64,000 bases of DNA, taken from contig NW_027489076.1 in NCBI RefSeq assembly GCF_050948215.1, positions 1 through 64,000 on the forward strand. The letters are read 5' to 3'. Below are positions 1-15,006 of this stretch, one piece after another. Each line of letters opens with the position of its first letter. The stretch's first letter is position 1. Below the pieces are notes generated by a model. That model ran no database searches. It was not told the origin of the DNA and saw nothing but the letters and a program-made list of their open reading frames with translations. The translations under genes and the position numbers were made by a program. Source of the DNA: Halictus rubicundus (lineage: Eukaryota; Arthropoda; Insecta; Hymenoptera; Halictidae).

Positions 1-3000
1 ATAGGATAGGACAGAGAATAGGATATAGGATTGGATAGGATAGCGGATAGGATAGGATAGAGGATAGGATAGGATAGAGGATAGGATATGATAGAGGATA
101 GGATATAGGATTGGATAGGATAGAGGATAGGATAGAGGATAGGATAGGATAGAGCATAGGATATGATAGAGGATAGGGATAGGATAGAGGATAGGATAGG
201 ATAGAGGACAGGATAGGATAGAGGATACGATATAGGATTGGATAGGATGGAGGATAGGATAGGATAGAGGATAGGATAGGATAGAGGATGGGATAGGATA
301 GAGGATAATATAGGATAGAGGATAGGATAGGATAGAGGATAGGATAGGATAGAGGATAGGATAGGATAGAGGATATGATAGGATAGAGGATAGGATAGGA
401 TAGAGGATAGGATAGGATAGAGGATAGGATAGGATAGAGGATAGGATAGGATAGAGGATAGGATAGGATAGAGGATAGGATAGGATAGAGGATAGGATAG
501 GATAGAGGATAGGATAGGATAGAGGATAGGATAGGATAGAGGATAGGATAGGATAGAGGATAGGATAGGATAGAGGATAGGATAGGATAGAGGATAGGAT
601 AGGATAGAGCATAGGATAGGATAGAGGATGGGATAGGATAGAGGATAATATAGGATAGAGGATAAGATAGGATAGAGGATAGGATAGGATAGAGGATAGG
701 ATAGTGTAGAGGATAGGATAGGATAGAGGATAGGATAGGATAGAGGATAGGATAGGACAGAGGATAGGATAGGACAGAGGATAGAATAGGATACAGGATA
801 GGATAGGATAGAGGATAGGATATGATAGAGGATAGGATAGGATAGAGGATGGGATAGGATAGAGGATAATATAAGATAGAGGATAGGATAGGATAGAGGA
901 TAGGATAGGATAGAGACTAGGATAGGATAGAGGATAGGATAGGATAGAGGATAGGATAGGATAGAGGATAGGATAGGATAGAGGATGGGATAGGATAGAG
1001 GATAATATAGGATAGACGATAGGATAGGATAGAGGATAGGATAGGATAGAGGATAGGATAGGATAGAGAATAGGATAGGATAGAGGATAGGATAGGATAG
1101 AGGATAGGATAGGATAGAGGATAGGATAGGATAGAGGATAGGATAGGATGGAGGATAGGATAGGATAGAGGATAGGATATGATAGAGGATACGATATAGG
1201 ATTTAGGATACGATATAGGATTTAATAGGATATAGGATAGGATACGATAGAGGATACGATAGGATAGAGGATAGGATAGGATAGAGAATAGGATAGGATA
1301 GGATAGAGGATGGGATAGGATAGAGGATAGGATAGGATAGAGGATGGGATAGGATAGAGGATAATATAGGATAGAGGATAGGATAGGATAGAGGATAGGA
1401 TATGATAGAGGATAGGATATAGGATTGGATAGGATAGAGGATAGGATAGGATAGAGGATAGGATAGGATAGAGCATAGGATATGATAGAGGATAGGATAG
1501 GATAGAGGATAGGATAGGATAGAGGATACGATATAGGATTGGATAGGATGGAGGATAGGATAGGATAGAGGATAGGATAGGATAGAGGATGGGATAGGAT
1601 AGAGGATAATATAGGATAGAGGATAGGATAGGATAGAGGACAGGATAGGATAGAGGATAGGATAGGATAGAGGATAGGATAGGATAGAGGATAGGATAGG
1701 ATAGAGGATAGGATAGGATAGAGGATAGGATAGGATAGAGGATAGGATAGGATAGAGGATAGGATAGGATAGAGGATGGGATAGGATAGAGGATAATATA
1801 GGATAGAGGATAGGATAGGATAGAGGATAGGATAGGATAGAGGATAGGATAGGATAGAGGATAGGATAGGATAGGATAGAGGATAGGATAGGATAGGATA
1901 GAGGATAGGATAGGATAGAGGATAGGATAGGATAGAGGATAGGATAGGTTAGAGGATAGGATAGGATAGAGGATAGGATAGGATAGAGGATACGATATAG
2001 GATTTAATAGGATAGAGGATAGGATACGATAGAGGATACGATAGGATAGAGGATAGAATAGGATAGAGAATAGGATAGGATAGAGGATAGGATAGGATAG
2101 AGGATAGGATAGGATAGAGGATAGGATAGAGGATAGGATAGGATAGAGGATAGGATAGGATAGAGGATAGGATAGGATATAGGATAGGATAGGATAGAGG
2201 ATAGGATATGATAGAGGATAGGATAGGATAGAGGATAGGATAGGATAGAGACTAGGATAGGATAGAGGATAGGATAGGATAGAGGATAGGATAGGATAGA
2301 GGATAGGATAGGATAGAGGATGGGATAGGATAGAGGATAATATAGGATAGAGGATAGGATAGGATAGAGGATAGGATAGGATTGAGGATAGGATAGGATA
2401 GAGGATTGGATATGATAGAGGATAGGATAGGATAGAGGATAGGATAGGATAGAGGATAGGATATGATAGAGGATAGGATAGGATAGAGGATAGGATAGGA
2501 TAGGATAGAGATAGGATAGGATAGAGAATAGGATAGGATAGAGGATAGGATAGGATAGAGGATAGGATAGGATAGAGGATAGGATAGGATAGAGGGATAG
2601 GATAGGATGGAGGATAGGATAGGATAGAGGATAGGATATGATAGAGGATACGATATAGGATTTAGGATACGATATAGGATTTAATAGGATATAGGATAGG
2701 ATACGATAGAGGATACGATAGGATAGAGGATAGGATAGGATAGAGAATAGGATAGGATAGGATAGAGGATAGGATAGGATAGAGGATAGGATAGGATAGA
2801 GGATGGGATAGGATAGAGGATAATATAGGATAGAGGATAGGATAGGATAGAGGATAGGATATGATAGAGGATAAGGATATAGGATTGGATAGGATAGAGG
2901 ATAGGATAGGATAGAGGATAGGATAGGATAGAGCATAGGATATGATAGAGGATAGGATAGGATAGAGGATAGGATAGGATAGAGGATAGGATAGGATAGA

Positions 3001-3180
3001 GGATACGATATAGGATTGGATAGGATGGAGGATAGGATAGGATAGAGGATAGGATAGGATAGAGGATGGGATAGGATAGAGGATAATATAGGATAGAGGA
3101 TAGGATAGGATAGAGGACAGGATAGGATAGAGGATAGGATAGGATAGGAGGATAGGATAGGATAGAGGATAGGATAGGAT
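1..3180 (-). repeat. Satellite A, G-rich strand on top (inverted block)
   Basis: Tandem array of a 12-bp unit, read on the plus strand as AGGATAGGATAG. Recurring variant words serve as markers: GATAATATAGG, GGATTTAATAGG, GAGACTAGG, GAGGACAGG and GAGCATAGG. It is the same satellite as 15791-44511 but in reverse orientation. Because 12 is a multiple of 3 and the unit has no stop in some frames, it produces spurious open frames (for example 1222-1476 and 2004-3302, minus) that read as Tyr-Pro-Ile-Leu repeats. These are not credible proteins. The 252-bp open block at 1222-1476 recurs many times on the plus strand further right. Confidence 0.95.
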
Positions 3181-3880
3181 AGAGGATAGGATAGGATAGG
3201 AGGATAGGGATTAGGATAGAGGATAGGATAGGATAGAGGATGGGATAGGGATAGAGGATAATAGGATAGAGGATAGGATAGGATACGATAGGTCACTTGC
3301 ACTCTGGGATAGGATAGGATAGAGGGAGGATAGTGATAGGATAGTGATAGATATAGGGATAGATGGATAGGATAGGATAGGATAGAGGAGGATAGGAATA
3401 GGATAGAGGATAGGATAGATAGAGGATAGGATAGGGATAGATGATCACGCTTCAGCTTCAGCTTCTCATAGGATTAGAGGATACGATATAGGATTTAATA
3501 GGATAGAGGATAGGATTCGATGAGAGGATACGATAGGATAGAGGATAGGAATAGGATAGAGAATAGGATAGGATAGAGGATAGGGATAGGATAGAGGATA
3601 GGATAGGATAGAGGGATAGGATAGAGAATAGGATAGGATAGAGGATAGGATAGGATAGAGGATAGGATAGGATAGAGTGATAGGATAGGATAGGATAGAG
3701 ATAGGATAGGATAGAGGAGGTAGGATAGGATAGAGGATAGGATAGGATAGAGGATAGGATAGGATAGGATAGAGGATAATATAGGATAGAGGATAGGATA
3801 GGATAGAGGATAGGATAGGATAGAGGATAAGGATAGGATAGGATAGAGGATAGGATAGGATAGAGAGATAGGATAGGATA
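3181..3880 (-). repeat. Degenerate edge of satellite A before satellite B
   Basis: The 12-bp satellite continues, but with frequent single-base insertions and shortened units (GGGATAGGGATAG and similar) that are absent from the clean array. A short island of satellite-B-like sequence (TCACTTGCACTCT, 3293-3305) and a non-satellite stretch with repeated CTTCAG (about 3439-3468) lie inside it. The switch to satellite B is abrupt at about 3880. This may be a real recombination edge or reduced base quality in a low-complexity stretch. Confidence 0.8.
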
Positions 3881-6800
3881 CTTCACTGCACTTCACTCTT
3901 CACTTCACGTCACTCCTTGCACTTCACTTCAGTCTTCACGTCACTTCACTCGTCACTTCACTTCACTCTCTCACTTCACAGTCACTCGTCACTTCACTTC
4001 ACTCTCACTTCACTTCACTCTTCACTTCACTGCATCTCTTCACTTCACACTTCAAGGTCACTTCATTCTTCACTTCACTTCACTCTTCACTTCACTTCAC
4101 GTCTGCAGTTTCACTTCACTCTTCACCACACTTGCACTCTTCACGTCACTTCACTCTTCCCTTCACTTCACTCTTCACTTCACTTCACTCTTCACTTCAC
4201 TTCACTCTTCACTTCACTTCACTCTTCACTTCACTTCACTCGTCACTTCACTTCACTCTTCACGTCACTTCACTCGTCAGTGCACTGTCACGTCTTCACC
4301 TCACTGCACTCTTCACTTCACTTCACTCTTCACTTCACGTTCACTCTGCACTTCACTTCACTCTTCACTGCACTTCACGCTTCACTTCACTTCACTTCAC
4401 TCTTCACCACACTTCACTGCTCTTCACTTCACTTCACTGTCACTCTTCACTTCACTTCACTCTGTCACTTCACGTCACGCTTCACTTCACTTCACTCTTC
4501 ACTTCACTTCACTCTTCACCTCACACTTCAAACCAGCTTCACTCTTCACGTCACCTCACTCTTCACCTTCACTCTTCTCTTCACTTCCACGTCACTCTCC
4601 ACTTCACTTCACTCTTGCACGTCACTTGCACTCTTCACGTCACTTCACTCGTCACGTCACTCTTCACTTCACTTCACGTCGTCACGTCACTTCACTCTTC
4701 ACTTCACTTCACACTTCACTTCACTTCACTCTTCACTTCACTCGTCACTTCACTTCACTCTTCACTTCACTTCACTCTGCACTTCACTTCACTCTTCACT
4801 TCACCTCACTCTGTCACCTTCACTTCACTCTTCACTTCACTTCACTCGTCACTTCACATCACTCTTCACTTCACTTCACTCTTCACTTCACTTCACTCTC
4901 CACTTCACTTCACTCTTCACTTCACTTCACTCTTCACTTCACTGTCACTCTTCACTTCACTTCACTTCACTCTTCACCACACTTCACTCTTCACTTCACT
5001 TCACTCTTCACTTCACTTCACTCTTCACTTCACTTCACTTCACTCTTCACCACACTTCACTCTTCACTTCACGTCACTCTTCACTTCACTTCACTCTGCA
5101 CTTCACTTCACTCTTCACTTCACTTCACTCTTCACCTCACACTTCAATTGCACTTGCAGTGCTGCACTGTCACCTCACTCTTCACTTCACTGCACGCTTA
5201 ACTTCACTTCACTCTTCACTTCACTTCACCCTTCACTTCACTTCACTCTTCACTTCACATCACTCTGCACTTCACGTCACTCTTCACTTCACTTCACTCT
5301 CCACTGCACTTCACGCTTCACTGTCACGTTCACTCTGCACTTCACATCACTCTTCACTTCACTTCACTCTTCATTTCACTTCACTCTTCACCACACTTCA
5401 CTCTTCACTTCACTTCACTCTTCACTTCACTTCAATCTTCACTTCACTTCACTCTTCACTTCACATCACTCTTCACTTCACTTCACTCTTCACTTCACTT
5501 CACTCTTCACTTCACTTCACTCTTCACTTCACTTCACTCTTCACTTCACTTCACTCTTCACTTCACTTCACTCTCCACTTCACTTCACTCTTCACTTCAC
5601 TTCACTCTTCACTTCACTTCACCCATCACTTCACTTCATTCTTCACTTCACTTCACTCTTCACGTCACTTCACTCTTCACCTCACACTTCAAACTTCACC
5701 TCACACTTCAAACCACTTCACTCTGTCACTGCACCTCACTCTTCACCTCACTTCACTCTTCACTTCACTTCCCTCTCCACTTCACTTCACTCTTCACTTC
5801 ACTTCACTCTTCACTTCACTTCACTCTTCACTTCACTTCACTCTTCATTTCACTTCACTCTTCACCACATTTCACTCTTCACTGCACTTCACTCTTCACT
5901 TCACTTCCACTTCTTCACGTCACTTCCCTCTCCACTTCACACTTCAAGTTCACTTCACTCTTCACTTCACTTCACTCTTCACTTCACTTCACTCTTCACT
6001 TCACAGTCACTCTTCACTTCACACTTCAATTCACTGTCACTCTTCACTTCACGTCTTCACTTCACTTCACTCTCCACTTCACATCACTCTTCACTTCACT
6101 GCACTCTTCACTTCACTTCACTCTTCCCTTCACTTCACTCTGTCACCTCACACTTCAATTCACTTCATTCTTCACTTCACTTCACTCTTCACTTCACTTC
6201 ACTCTTCAGTTCACTTGCACTCTTCACCACACTGTCACTCTTGCACTTCACTTCACTCTTCACTTCACTTCACTCTTCACTTCACTTCACTCTTCACTTC
6301 ACTTCACTTCACTCTTCACTTCACTTCACTCTTCACTTCACTTCACTCGTCACTTCACTTCACTCTTCACTTCACTTCACTCTTCACTTCACTTCACTCT
6401 TCACTTCACTTCATTCTTCACTTCACTTCACTCTTCACGTCACATCACTCTTCACCTCACACGTCAAACTTCACCTCACACTTCAAACCACTTCACACTT
6501 CACTTCACCTCACTCTTCACCTCACTTCACTCTTCACTGTCACTTCACTCTCCACTTCACTTCACTTCACTTCTTCACTGTCACTTCACTCTTCACTTCA
6601 CTTCACTCGGCATTTCACTGTCACTCTTCACCACACTTCACTCTTCACTTCACTTCACGTCTTCACTTCACATCACGCTTCACTTCACACTTCAATTCAC
6701 TTCACGCTTCACTTCACTTCACGTCTTCACTTCACTGCACTCTGCCACTTCACATCACTCTTCACTTCACTTCACTCTTCACTTCACTGCACTCTTCACC

Positions 6801-9800
6801 TCACACTTCAATTCACTTCATTCTTCACTTCACTTCACTCTTCACTTCACTTCACTCTTCATTTCACTTCACTCTTCACCACACTTCACTCTTCACTTCA
6901 CTTCACTCTGTCCCTTCACTTCACTCTTCACTTCACGTGCACTCTTCACTTCACTTCACTCTTCACTTCACTTCACTCTTCACTTCACTTCACTCTTCAC
7001 TTCACTGCACTCTTCACTTCACTTCACTCTCACGGCACTTCACTCTCATTTCACTTCTCTTCACTTCACTTCACTCTTCACTTCACTTCACTCTTCACTT
7101 CACTTCACTCTTCACTTCACTTCACTCTTCACTTCACTTCACTTCACTCTTCACCACACTTCACGCTTCACTTCACTTCACTGCACTCTTCACTTCACTT
7201 CACTCTTGCACTTCACTGCACTCTTCACTTCACGTTCACTCTTCACCTCACACTTCAAACCACTTCACTCTTCACTTCACCTCACTCTTCACCTCACGTC
7301 ACTCTTCACTCCACTTCACTCTCCACTTCACTGCACTCTTCACTTCACTTCACTCTTCACTTCACTCACTCTTCACTTCACTCTTCACTTCACTTCACTC
7401 TTCACTTCACTTCACTCTTCACTGTCACTTCACACTTCACTTCACTTCACTCTTCACTGCACATCACTCTCACTTCACTTCACTCTTCACTTCACTTCAC
7501 GCCACTTCACTCACTCTGCACTTCACTGCACTCGTCACTTCACTTCACTCTTCACTTCACGTTCACGTCTTCATTTCACTTCACTCTTCACCACACTTCA
7601 CTCTTCACTTCACTTCACTCTTCAATTCACTTCAATCTTCACTTCACTTCACTGCTTCAATTCACATCACTCTTCACTTCACTTCACTCTTCACTTCACT
7701 TCACTCTTCACTTCACATCACTCTTCACTTCACTTCACTCTTCACTTCACTTCACTCTTCACTTCACTTCACTCTCCACTTCACTTCACTCTCACTTCAC
7801 TTCACTCTTCACTTCACTTCACTCTTCACTTCACTTCACTCTTCACTTCACTTCATTCTTCACTTCACTTCACTCTTCACTCACATCACTCTTCACCTCA
7901 CACTTCAAACTTCACCTCACACTTCAAACCACTTCACAAATCACTTCACCTCACTCTTTCACCTCACTTCACTCTTCACTTCACTTCACTCTCCACTGTC
8001 ACTTCACTTCACTCTTCACTTCACTTCACTCTTCACTTCACTTCACTCTTCATTTCACTGCACTCTTCACCACACTTCACTCTTCACTTCACGTCACTCT
8101 TCACTTCACATGCACTCTTCACTTCACACTTCAATCACTTCACTCTTCACGTCACTTCACTCTTCACTTCACTTCACTCTCCACTTCACATCACTCTTCA
8201 CTTCACTTCACTCTTCACTTCACTTCACTCTTCACGTCACTTCACTCTTCACCTCACACTTCAATTCACTTCAGTCGTTCACGTCACTTCACTCTGCACT
8301 TCACTTCACTCTTCATTTCACTTCACTCTTCACCACACTTCACTCTTGCACTGCACTTCACTCTTCCCTCACTTCACTCTTCACTTCACTTCACTCTTCA
8401 CTTCACTTCACTCTTCACTTCACTTCACTCTTCACTTCACTTCACTCTTCACGTACACTTCACTCTTCACTTCACTTCACTCTTCATTTCACTTCACTCT
8501 TCACCACACTTCACTCTTCACTTCACTTCACTCTTCACTTCACTTCACTCTTCACTTCACTTCACTCGTCATTTCACTTCACTCTTCACTGCACTTCACT
8601 CACTCTTCACCACACTTCACTCTTCACTTCACTTCACTTCACTCTTCACTTCACTTCACTCTTCACTTCACTTCACTCTTCACTTCACGTCACTCTTCAC
8701 TTCACTTCACTCTTCACCTCACACTTCAAACCACTTCACTCTTCACTTCACCGCACTCTTCACCTCACTTCACTCTTCACTCCACTTCACTCTCCACTTC
8801 ACTTCACTCTTCACTTCACTTCACTCTCACTTCACTTCACTCTTCACTTCACTCTTCACTTCACTGTCACTCTTCACTTCACTTCACTCTTCACTTCACT
8901 TCACACTTCACTTCACTGTCACTCTTCACTTCACTCTTCACTTCACTTCACTCTTCACTTCACTTCACGTCTCACTTCACTTCACGCTTCACTGTCACCT
9001 CACTCTTCACCTTCACTTCACGTCTTCACTTCACTGTCACTCTTCACGTTCACATCACTCTTCACTTCACTTCACTCTTCACTCACTTCACTCTCCACTT
9101 CACTTCACTCTGCACTTCACTTCACTCTTCACTTCACTTCACTCTTCACTTCACTTCACGTCACTCGTCACCACACTTCACTCTTCACTTCACTTCACTC
9201 TTCACTGCACTTCACTCTTCACTTCACTTCACTTCACTCTTCACCACACTTCACTCTTCACTTCACTTCACGCTTCACTTCACTTCACTCTTCACTTCAC
9301 TTCACTCTTCACTTCACTTCACTCTCCACTTCACTTCACTCGTCACTTCACTCACTCTTCACTTCACTTCACCCTTCACTTCACTTCATTCTTCACTTCA
9401 CTTCACTCTTCACTTCACTTCACTCTTCACCTCACACTTCAAACTTCACCTCACACTTCAAACCACTTCACTCTTCACTTCACCTCACTCTTCACCTCAC
9501 TTCACTCTTCACTTCACTTCCCTCTCACTTCACTCTTCACTTCACTCTTCACTTCACGTCACTCTTCACTCACGTTCACTCTTCACTTCTCTTCACTCTC
9601 ATTTCACTTCACTGCTTCACCACATTTCACTCTTCACTTCACTTCACTCTTCACTTCACTTCACTCTTCACTTCACTTCCCTCTCCACTTCACACTTCAA
9701 GTTCACTTCACTCTTCACTTCACTTCACTCTTCACTCCACTTCACTCTTCACTTCACATCACTCTTCACTTCACACTTCAATTCACTTCACTCTTCACTT

Positions 9801-12800
9801 CACTGCTTCACTTCACTTCACTCTCCACTTCACATCACTCTTCACTTCACTTCACTCTTCACGTCACTTCACTCTTCCCTTCACTGTCACTCTTCACCTC
9901 ACACTGTCAATTCACTTCATTCTTCACTTCACTTCACTCTCACGTGCACTTCACTCTTCATTTCACGTCACTCTTCACCACACTTCACTCTTCACTTCAC
10001 TTCACGTCTTCACTTCACTTCACTTCACTCTTCACTTCACTTCACTCTTCACTTCACTTCACTCTTCACTTCACTTCACTCTTCACGTTCACTTCACTCT
10101 TCACTTCACTTCACTTCTCACTTCACTTCACTCTGCCTCACTTCACTCTTCACTCTCTTCACTTCACTTCACTCTTCACTTCACTTCACTCTTCACTTCA
10201 CTGTCACTCGTCACTTCACTTCACTCTTCACTTCACTTCACTCTTCACTTCACTTCACTCTTCACGTCACTTCACTCTTCACTTCACTTCACTCTCCACT
10301 TCACTTCTCTCTTCATTTCACTTCACTCTTCACCACACGTTCACTCTGCACTTCACTTCACTCTTCACTTCACTTCACTCTTCACTTCACTATACTCTTC
10401 ACTTCACTTCACGCTTCACTGCACTGTCACTCTTCACTTCACTTCCCTCTTCACTTCACTTCCCTCTTCACGTCCACTTCACCCTTCACTTCACTTCACT
10501 CTTCACTTCACATCACTCTTCACTGTCACGTTCACTCTTCATTTCACTTCACTCTGCACCACACTTCACTCTTCACTTCACTTCACTCTTCACGTCATTT
10601 CACTCTTCACTTCACTTCACTCTTCACTTCACTTCACTCTTCACTTCACATCTCTCTTCACTTCACTTCACTCTTCACTTCACTTCACTCTCCACTTCAC
10701 TTCACTCTTCACTTCACTTCACTCTTCACTTCACTTCACTCTTCACTTCACTTCACTCTTCAGTTCACTTCACTCTGTCACCACACGTCACTTCCTCACT
10801 GCACTTCACTCTTCACTTCACTTCACTCTTCACGTCACTTCACTCTCCACGTCACTTCACTCTTCACTTCACTTCACTCTTCACTTCACTTCACTCTTCA
10901 CTTCACTTCACTCTTCACTTCACTTCATTCTTCACTTCACTGTCACTCTTCATCTTCACATCACTCTTCACCTCACACTTCAAACTTCACCGCACACTTC
11001 AAACCACTTCACACTTCACGTCACCTCACTCTTCACCTCACTTCACTCTTCACTTCACTTCACTCTCCACTTCACTTCACTTCACTCTTCATTTCACTTC
11101 ACTCTTCACTTCACTTCACTCTTCATTTGCACTTCACTCTTCACCACACTTCACTCTTCACTTCACTTCACTCTTCACTTCACATCACGCTTCACTTCAC
11201 ACTTCAATTCACTGTCACTCTTCACTTCACTTCACTCTTCACTTCACTTCACTCTCCACTTCACAGCACTCTTCACTTCACTTCACTCTTCACTTCACTT
11301 CACTCTTCACCTCACACTTCAATGTCACTTCATTCTTCACTTCACTTCACTCTTCACTTCACTTCACTCTTCATTGCACTTCACTCTTCACCACACTTCA
11401 CTCTTCACTTCACGTCACTCTTCTCCTTCACTTCACTCTTCACTTCACTTCACTCTTCACTTCACTTCACTCTTCACTTCACTTCACTCTTCACTTCACT
11501 TCACTCGTCACTGTCACTTCACTCTTCACTTCACTTCACTCTTCACTTCACTTCACTCTTCATTTCACTTCACTCTTCACCACACTTCACTCTTCACTTC
11601 ACTTCACTCTTCACTTCACTTCACTCTTCACTTCACTTCACTCTTCACTTCACTTCACTCACTCTTGCACCACACTTCACTCTTCACTTCACTTCACTTC
11701 ACTCTTCACTTCACTTCACTCTTCACTGTCACTTCACTCTGTCACTTCACTTAACTCGTCACTGTCACTTCACTCTTCACTCACTTCACTCTTCACCTCA
11801 CACTTCAAACCACTTCACTCTTCACTTCACCTCACTCTTCACCTCACTTCACTCTTCACTCCACTTCACTCTCCACTTCACTTCACTCGTCACTTCACTT
11901 CACTCTTCACTTCACTTCACTCTGTCACTTCACTCTTCACTTCACTTCACTCTTCACTTCACTTCACTCTTCACTTCACTCTTCACTTCACTTCACTCTT
12001 CACGTCACTTCACTCTTCACTTCACTTCACACTTCACTTCACTTCACTCTTCACTTCACATCACTCGTCACTTCACTTCACGCTTCACTTCACTTCACTC
12101 TCCACTTCACTTCACTCTTCACTTCACTTCACTCTTCACTTCACTTCACTCTTCACTTCACTTCACTCTTCATTTCACTGTCACTCTTCACCACACTTCA
12201 CTCTTCACTTCACTTCACTCTTCACTTCACTTCAATCTTCACTTCACTTCACTCTTCAATTCACAGTCACTCTTCACTTCACTTCACTCTTCACTTCACT
12301 TCACTCGTCACTTCACATCACTCTTCACTTCACTTCACTCTTCACTTCACTTCACTCTTCACTTCACTTCACTCTTCACCTCACACTTCAATTCACTTCA
12401 TTCTTCACTTCACTTCACTCTTCACTTCACTTCACTCTTCACCTCACACTGTCAAACCACTTCACTCTTCACTGCACCTCACTCTTCACCTCACTTCACT
12501 CTTCACTCCACGTCACTCTCCACTTCACTTCACTCTTCACTTCACTGTCACTCTTCACTTCACTTCACTCTTCACTTCACTCGTCACTTCACTTCACTCT
12601 TCACTTCACTTCACGCTTCACTTCACGTCACACTTCACTTCACTTCACTCTTCACTTCACATCACTCTTCACTTCACTTCACTCTGCACTTCACTTCACT
12701 CTCCACTTCACTTCACTCTTCACTTCACTTCACTCTTCACTTCACTTCACTCGTCACTTCACTTCACTCTGTCATTTCACTTCACTCTTCACCACACTTC

Positions 12801-15006
12801 ACTCTTCACTTCACTTCACTCTTCACTTCACTTCAATCTTCACTTCACTTCACTCTTCAATTCACATCACTCTTCACTTCACTTCACTTCTTCACTTCAC
12901 TTCACTCTTCACTTCACATCACTCTTCACTTCACTTCACTCTTCACTTCACTTCACTCTTCACTTCACTTCACTCTCCACTTCACTTCACTCTTCACTTC
13001 ACTTCACTCTTCACTGCACTTCACTCTTCACTTCACTTCACTCTTCACTTCACTTCATTCTTCACTTCACTTCACTCTTCACTTCACATCACTCTTCACC
13101 TCACACTTCAAACTTCACCTCACACTTCAAACCACTTCACACTTCACTGCACCTCACTCTTCACCTCACTGCACTCTTCACTTCACTTCACTCTCCACTT
13201 CACTTCACTTCACTCTTCACTTCACTTCACTCTTCACTTCACTTCACTCTTCATTTCACTTCACTCTTCACCACACTTCACTCTTCACTTCACTTCACTC
13301 TTCACTTCACATCACTCTTCACTTCACACTTCAATTCACTTCACTCTTCACGTCACTTCACTCTTCACTTCACTTCACTCTCCACTTCACATCACTCTTC
13401 ACTTCACTTCACTCTTCACTTCACTTCACTCTTCACTTCACTTCACTCTTCACCTCACACTTCAAGTGCACTTCATTTCACTTCACTTCACTCTTCATTT
13501 CACTTCACTCTTCATTTCACTTCACTCTTCACCACACTTCACTCTTCACTTCACTTCACTCTTCCCTTCACTTTCACTCTGCACTTCACTTCACTCTTCA
13601 CTTCACTTCACTCTTCACTTCACTTCACTCTTCACTGCACTTCACTCTTCACTTCACTTCACTCTTCACTTCACTTCACTCTTCATTTCACTTCACTCTT
13701 CACCACACTTCACTCTTCACTTCACTTCACTGCTTCACTTCACTGTCACTCTTCACTTCACTTCACTCTTCACTTCACTTCACTCTTCACTTCACTTCAC
13801 TCTTCACTTCACTTCACTTCACTCTTCACCACACTTCACTCTTCACTTCACTTCACTTCACTCTTCACTTCACTTCACTCTTCACTTCACTTCACTCTTC
13901 ACTTCACTTCACTCTTCACTTCACTTCACTCTTCACTTCACTTCACTCTTCACTTCACTTCACTCTTCACCTCACACTTCAAACCACTTCACTCTTCACT
14001 TCACCGTCACTCTTCACCTCACTTCACTCTTCACTCCACTTCACTCTCCACTTCACTTCACTCTTCACTTCACTTCACTCTTCACTTCACTTCACTCTTC
14101 ACTTCACTCTTCACTTCACTTCACTCTGCACTTCACTTCACTCTTCACTTCACTTCACACTTCACTTCACTTCACTCTTCACTTCACTCTTCACTTCACT
14201 CTTCACTTCACTTCACTCTTCACTTCACTTTACTCTTCACTTCACTTCACTCTTCACTTCACCTCACTCTTCACCTTCACTTCACTCTTCACTTCACTCA
14301 CTCTTCACTTCACATCACTCTTCACTTCCCTTCACGCTTCACTTCACTTCACTCTCCACTTCACTTCACTCTTCACTTCACGTCACTCTTCACGTCACTG
14401 TCACTCTTCACTTCACTTCACTGTCACTCTTCACCACACTTCACTCTTCACTTCACTTCACTCTTCACTTCACTTGCCTCTTCACTTGCACTTCACTTCA
14501 CTCTTCACCACACTTCACTCTTCACTTCACTTCACTCTTCACTTCACTTCACTCGTTCACTTCACTTCATCTTCACTTCACTTCACTCTTCACTTCACTT
14601 CACTCTTCACCTCACACTTCAATTCACTTCATGTCTTCACGTCACCTCACTCTTCACTTCACTTCACTCTTCACTTCACTTCACTCTTCACTTCACTTCA
14701 CCCGTCACTTCACTTCACTCTTCACTTCACATCACTCTTCTCTTCACTTCACTCTGCACTTCACTTCACTCTCCACTTCACGTCACTCTTCACTTCACTT
14801 GCACTCTTCACTTCACATCACTCTTCACTTCACTTCACTCTTCATGTCACTTCACTCGTCACCACACTTCACTCTGTCACTGTCACTTCACTCTTCACTT
14901 CACTTCAAGTCTTCACTTCACTTCACTCTTCACTTCACTTCACTCTTCATTTCACTTCACTCTTCACCACACTTCACTCTTCACTTCACTTCACTCTTCA
15001 CTTCAC
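3881..15006 (+). repeat. Satellite B, 17-bp TTCAC-based array
   Basis: About 11.1 kb of a 17-bp unit made of three TTCAC words plus TC. The plus strand is nearly free of G; the few G residues appear as GTCAC, TGCAC or TGTCAC variants. A higher-order marker (CACACTTCAAACCACTTCA and close variants) recurs near 4528, 5705, 6480, 7253, 7920, 8724, 9450, 10990, 11800, 12450, 13125 and 13975, so units of roughly 650-850 bp are arrayed in tandem. The unit contains no stop codon in any plus-strand phase. The resulting giant open frames, up to 3956 codons of a 17-residue Ser/Leu/His/Phe/Thr repeat, are artefacts of composition. Confidence 0.95.

Noticed and set aside
3881..15006. TTC every 5 bp as heat-shock-factor binding clusters
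   Set aside because: Heat-shock elements need alternating GAA/TTC orientation. Here all repeats face the same way.
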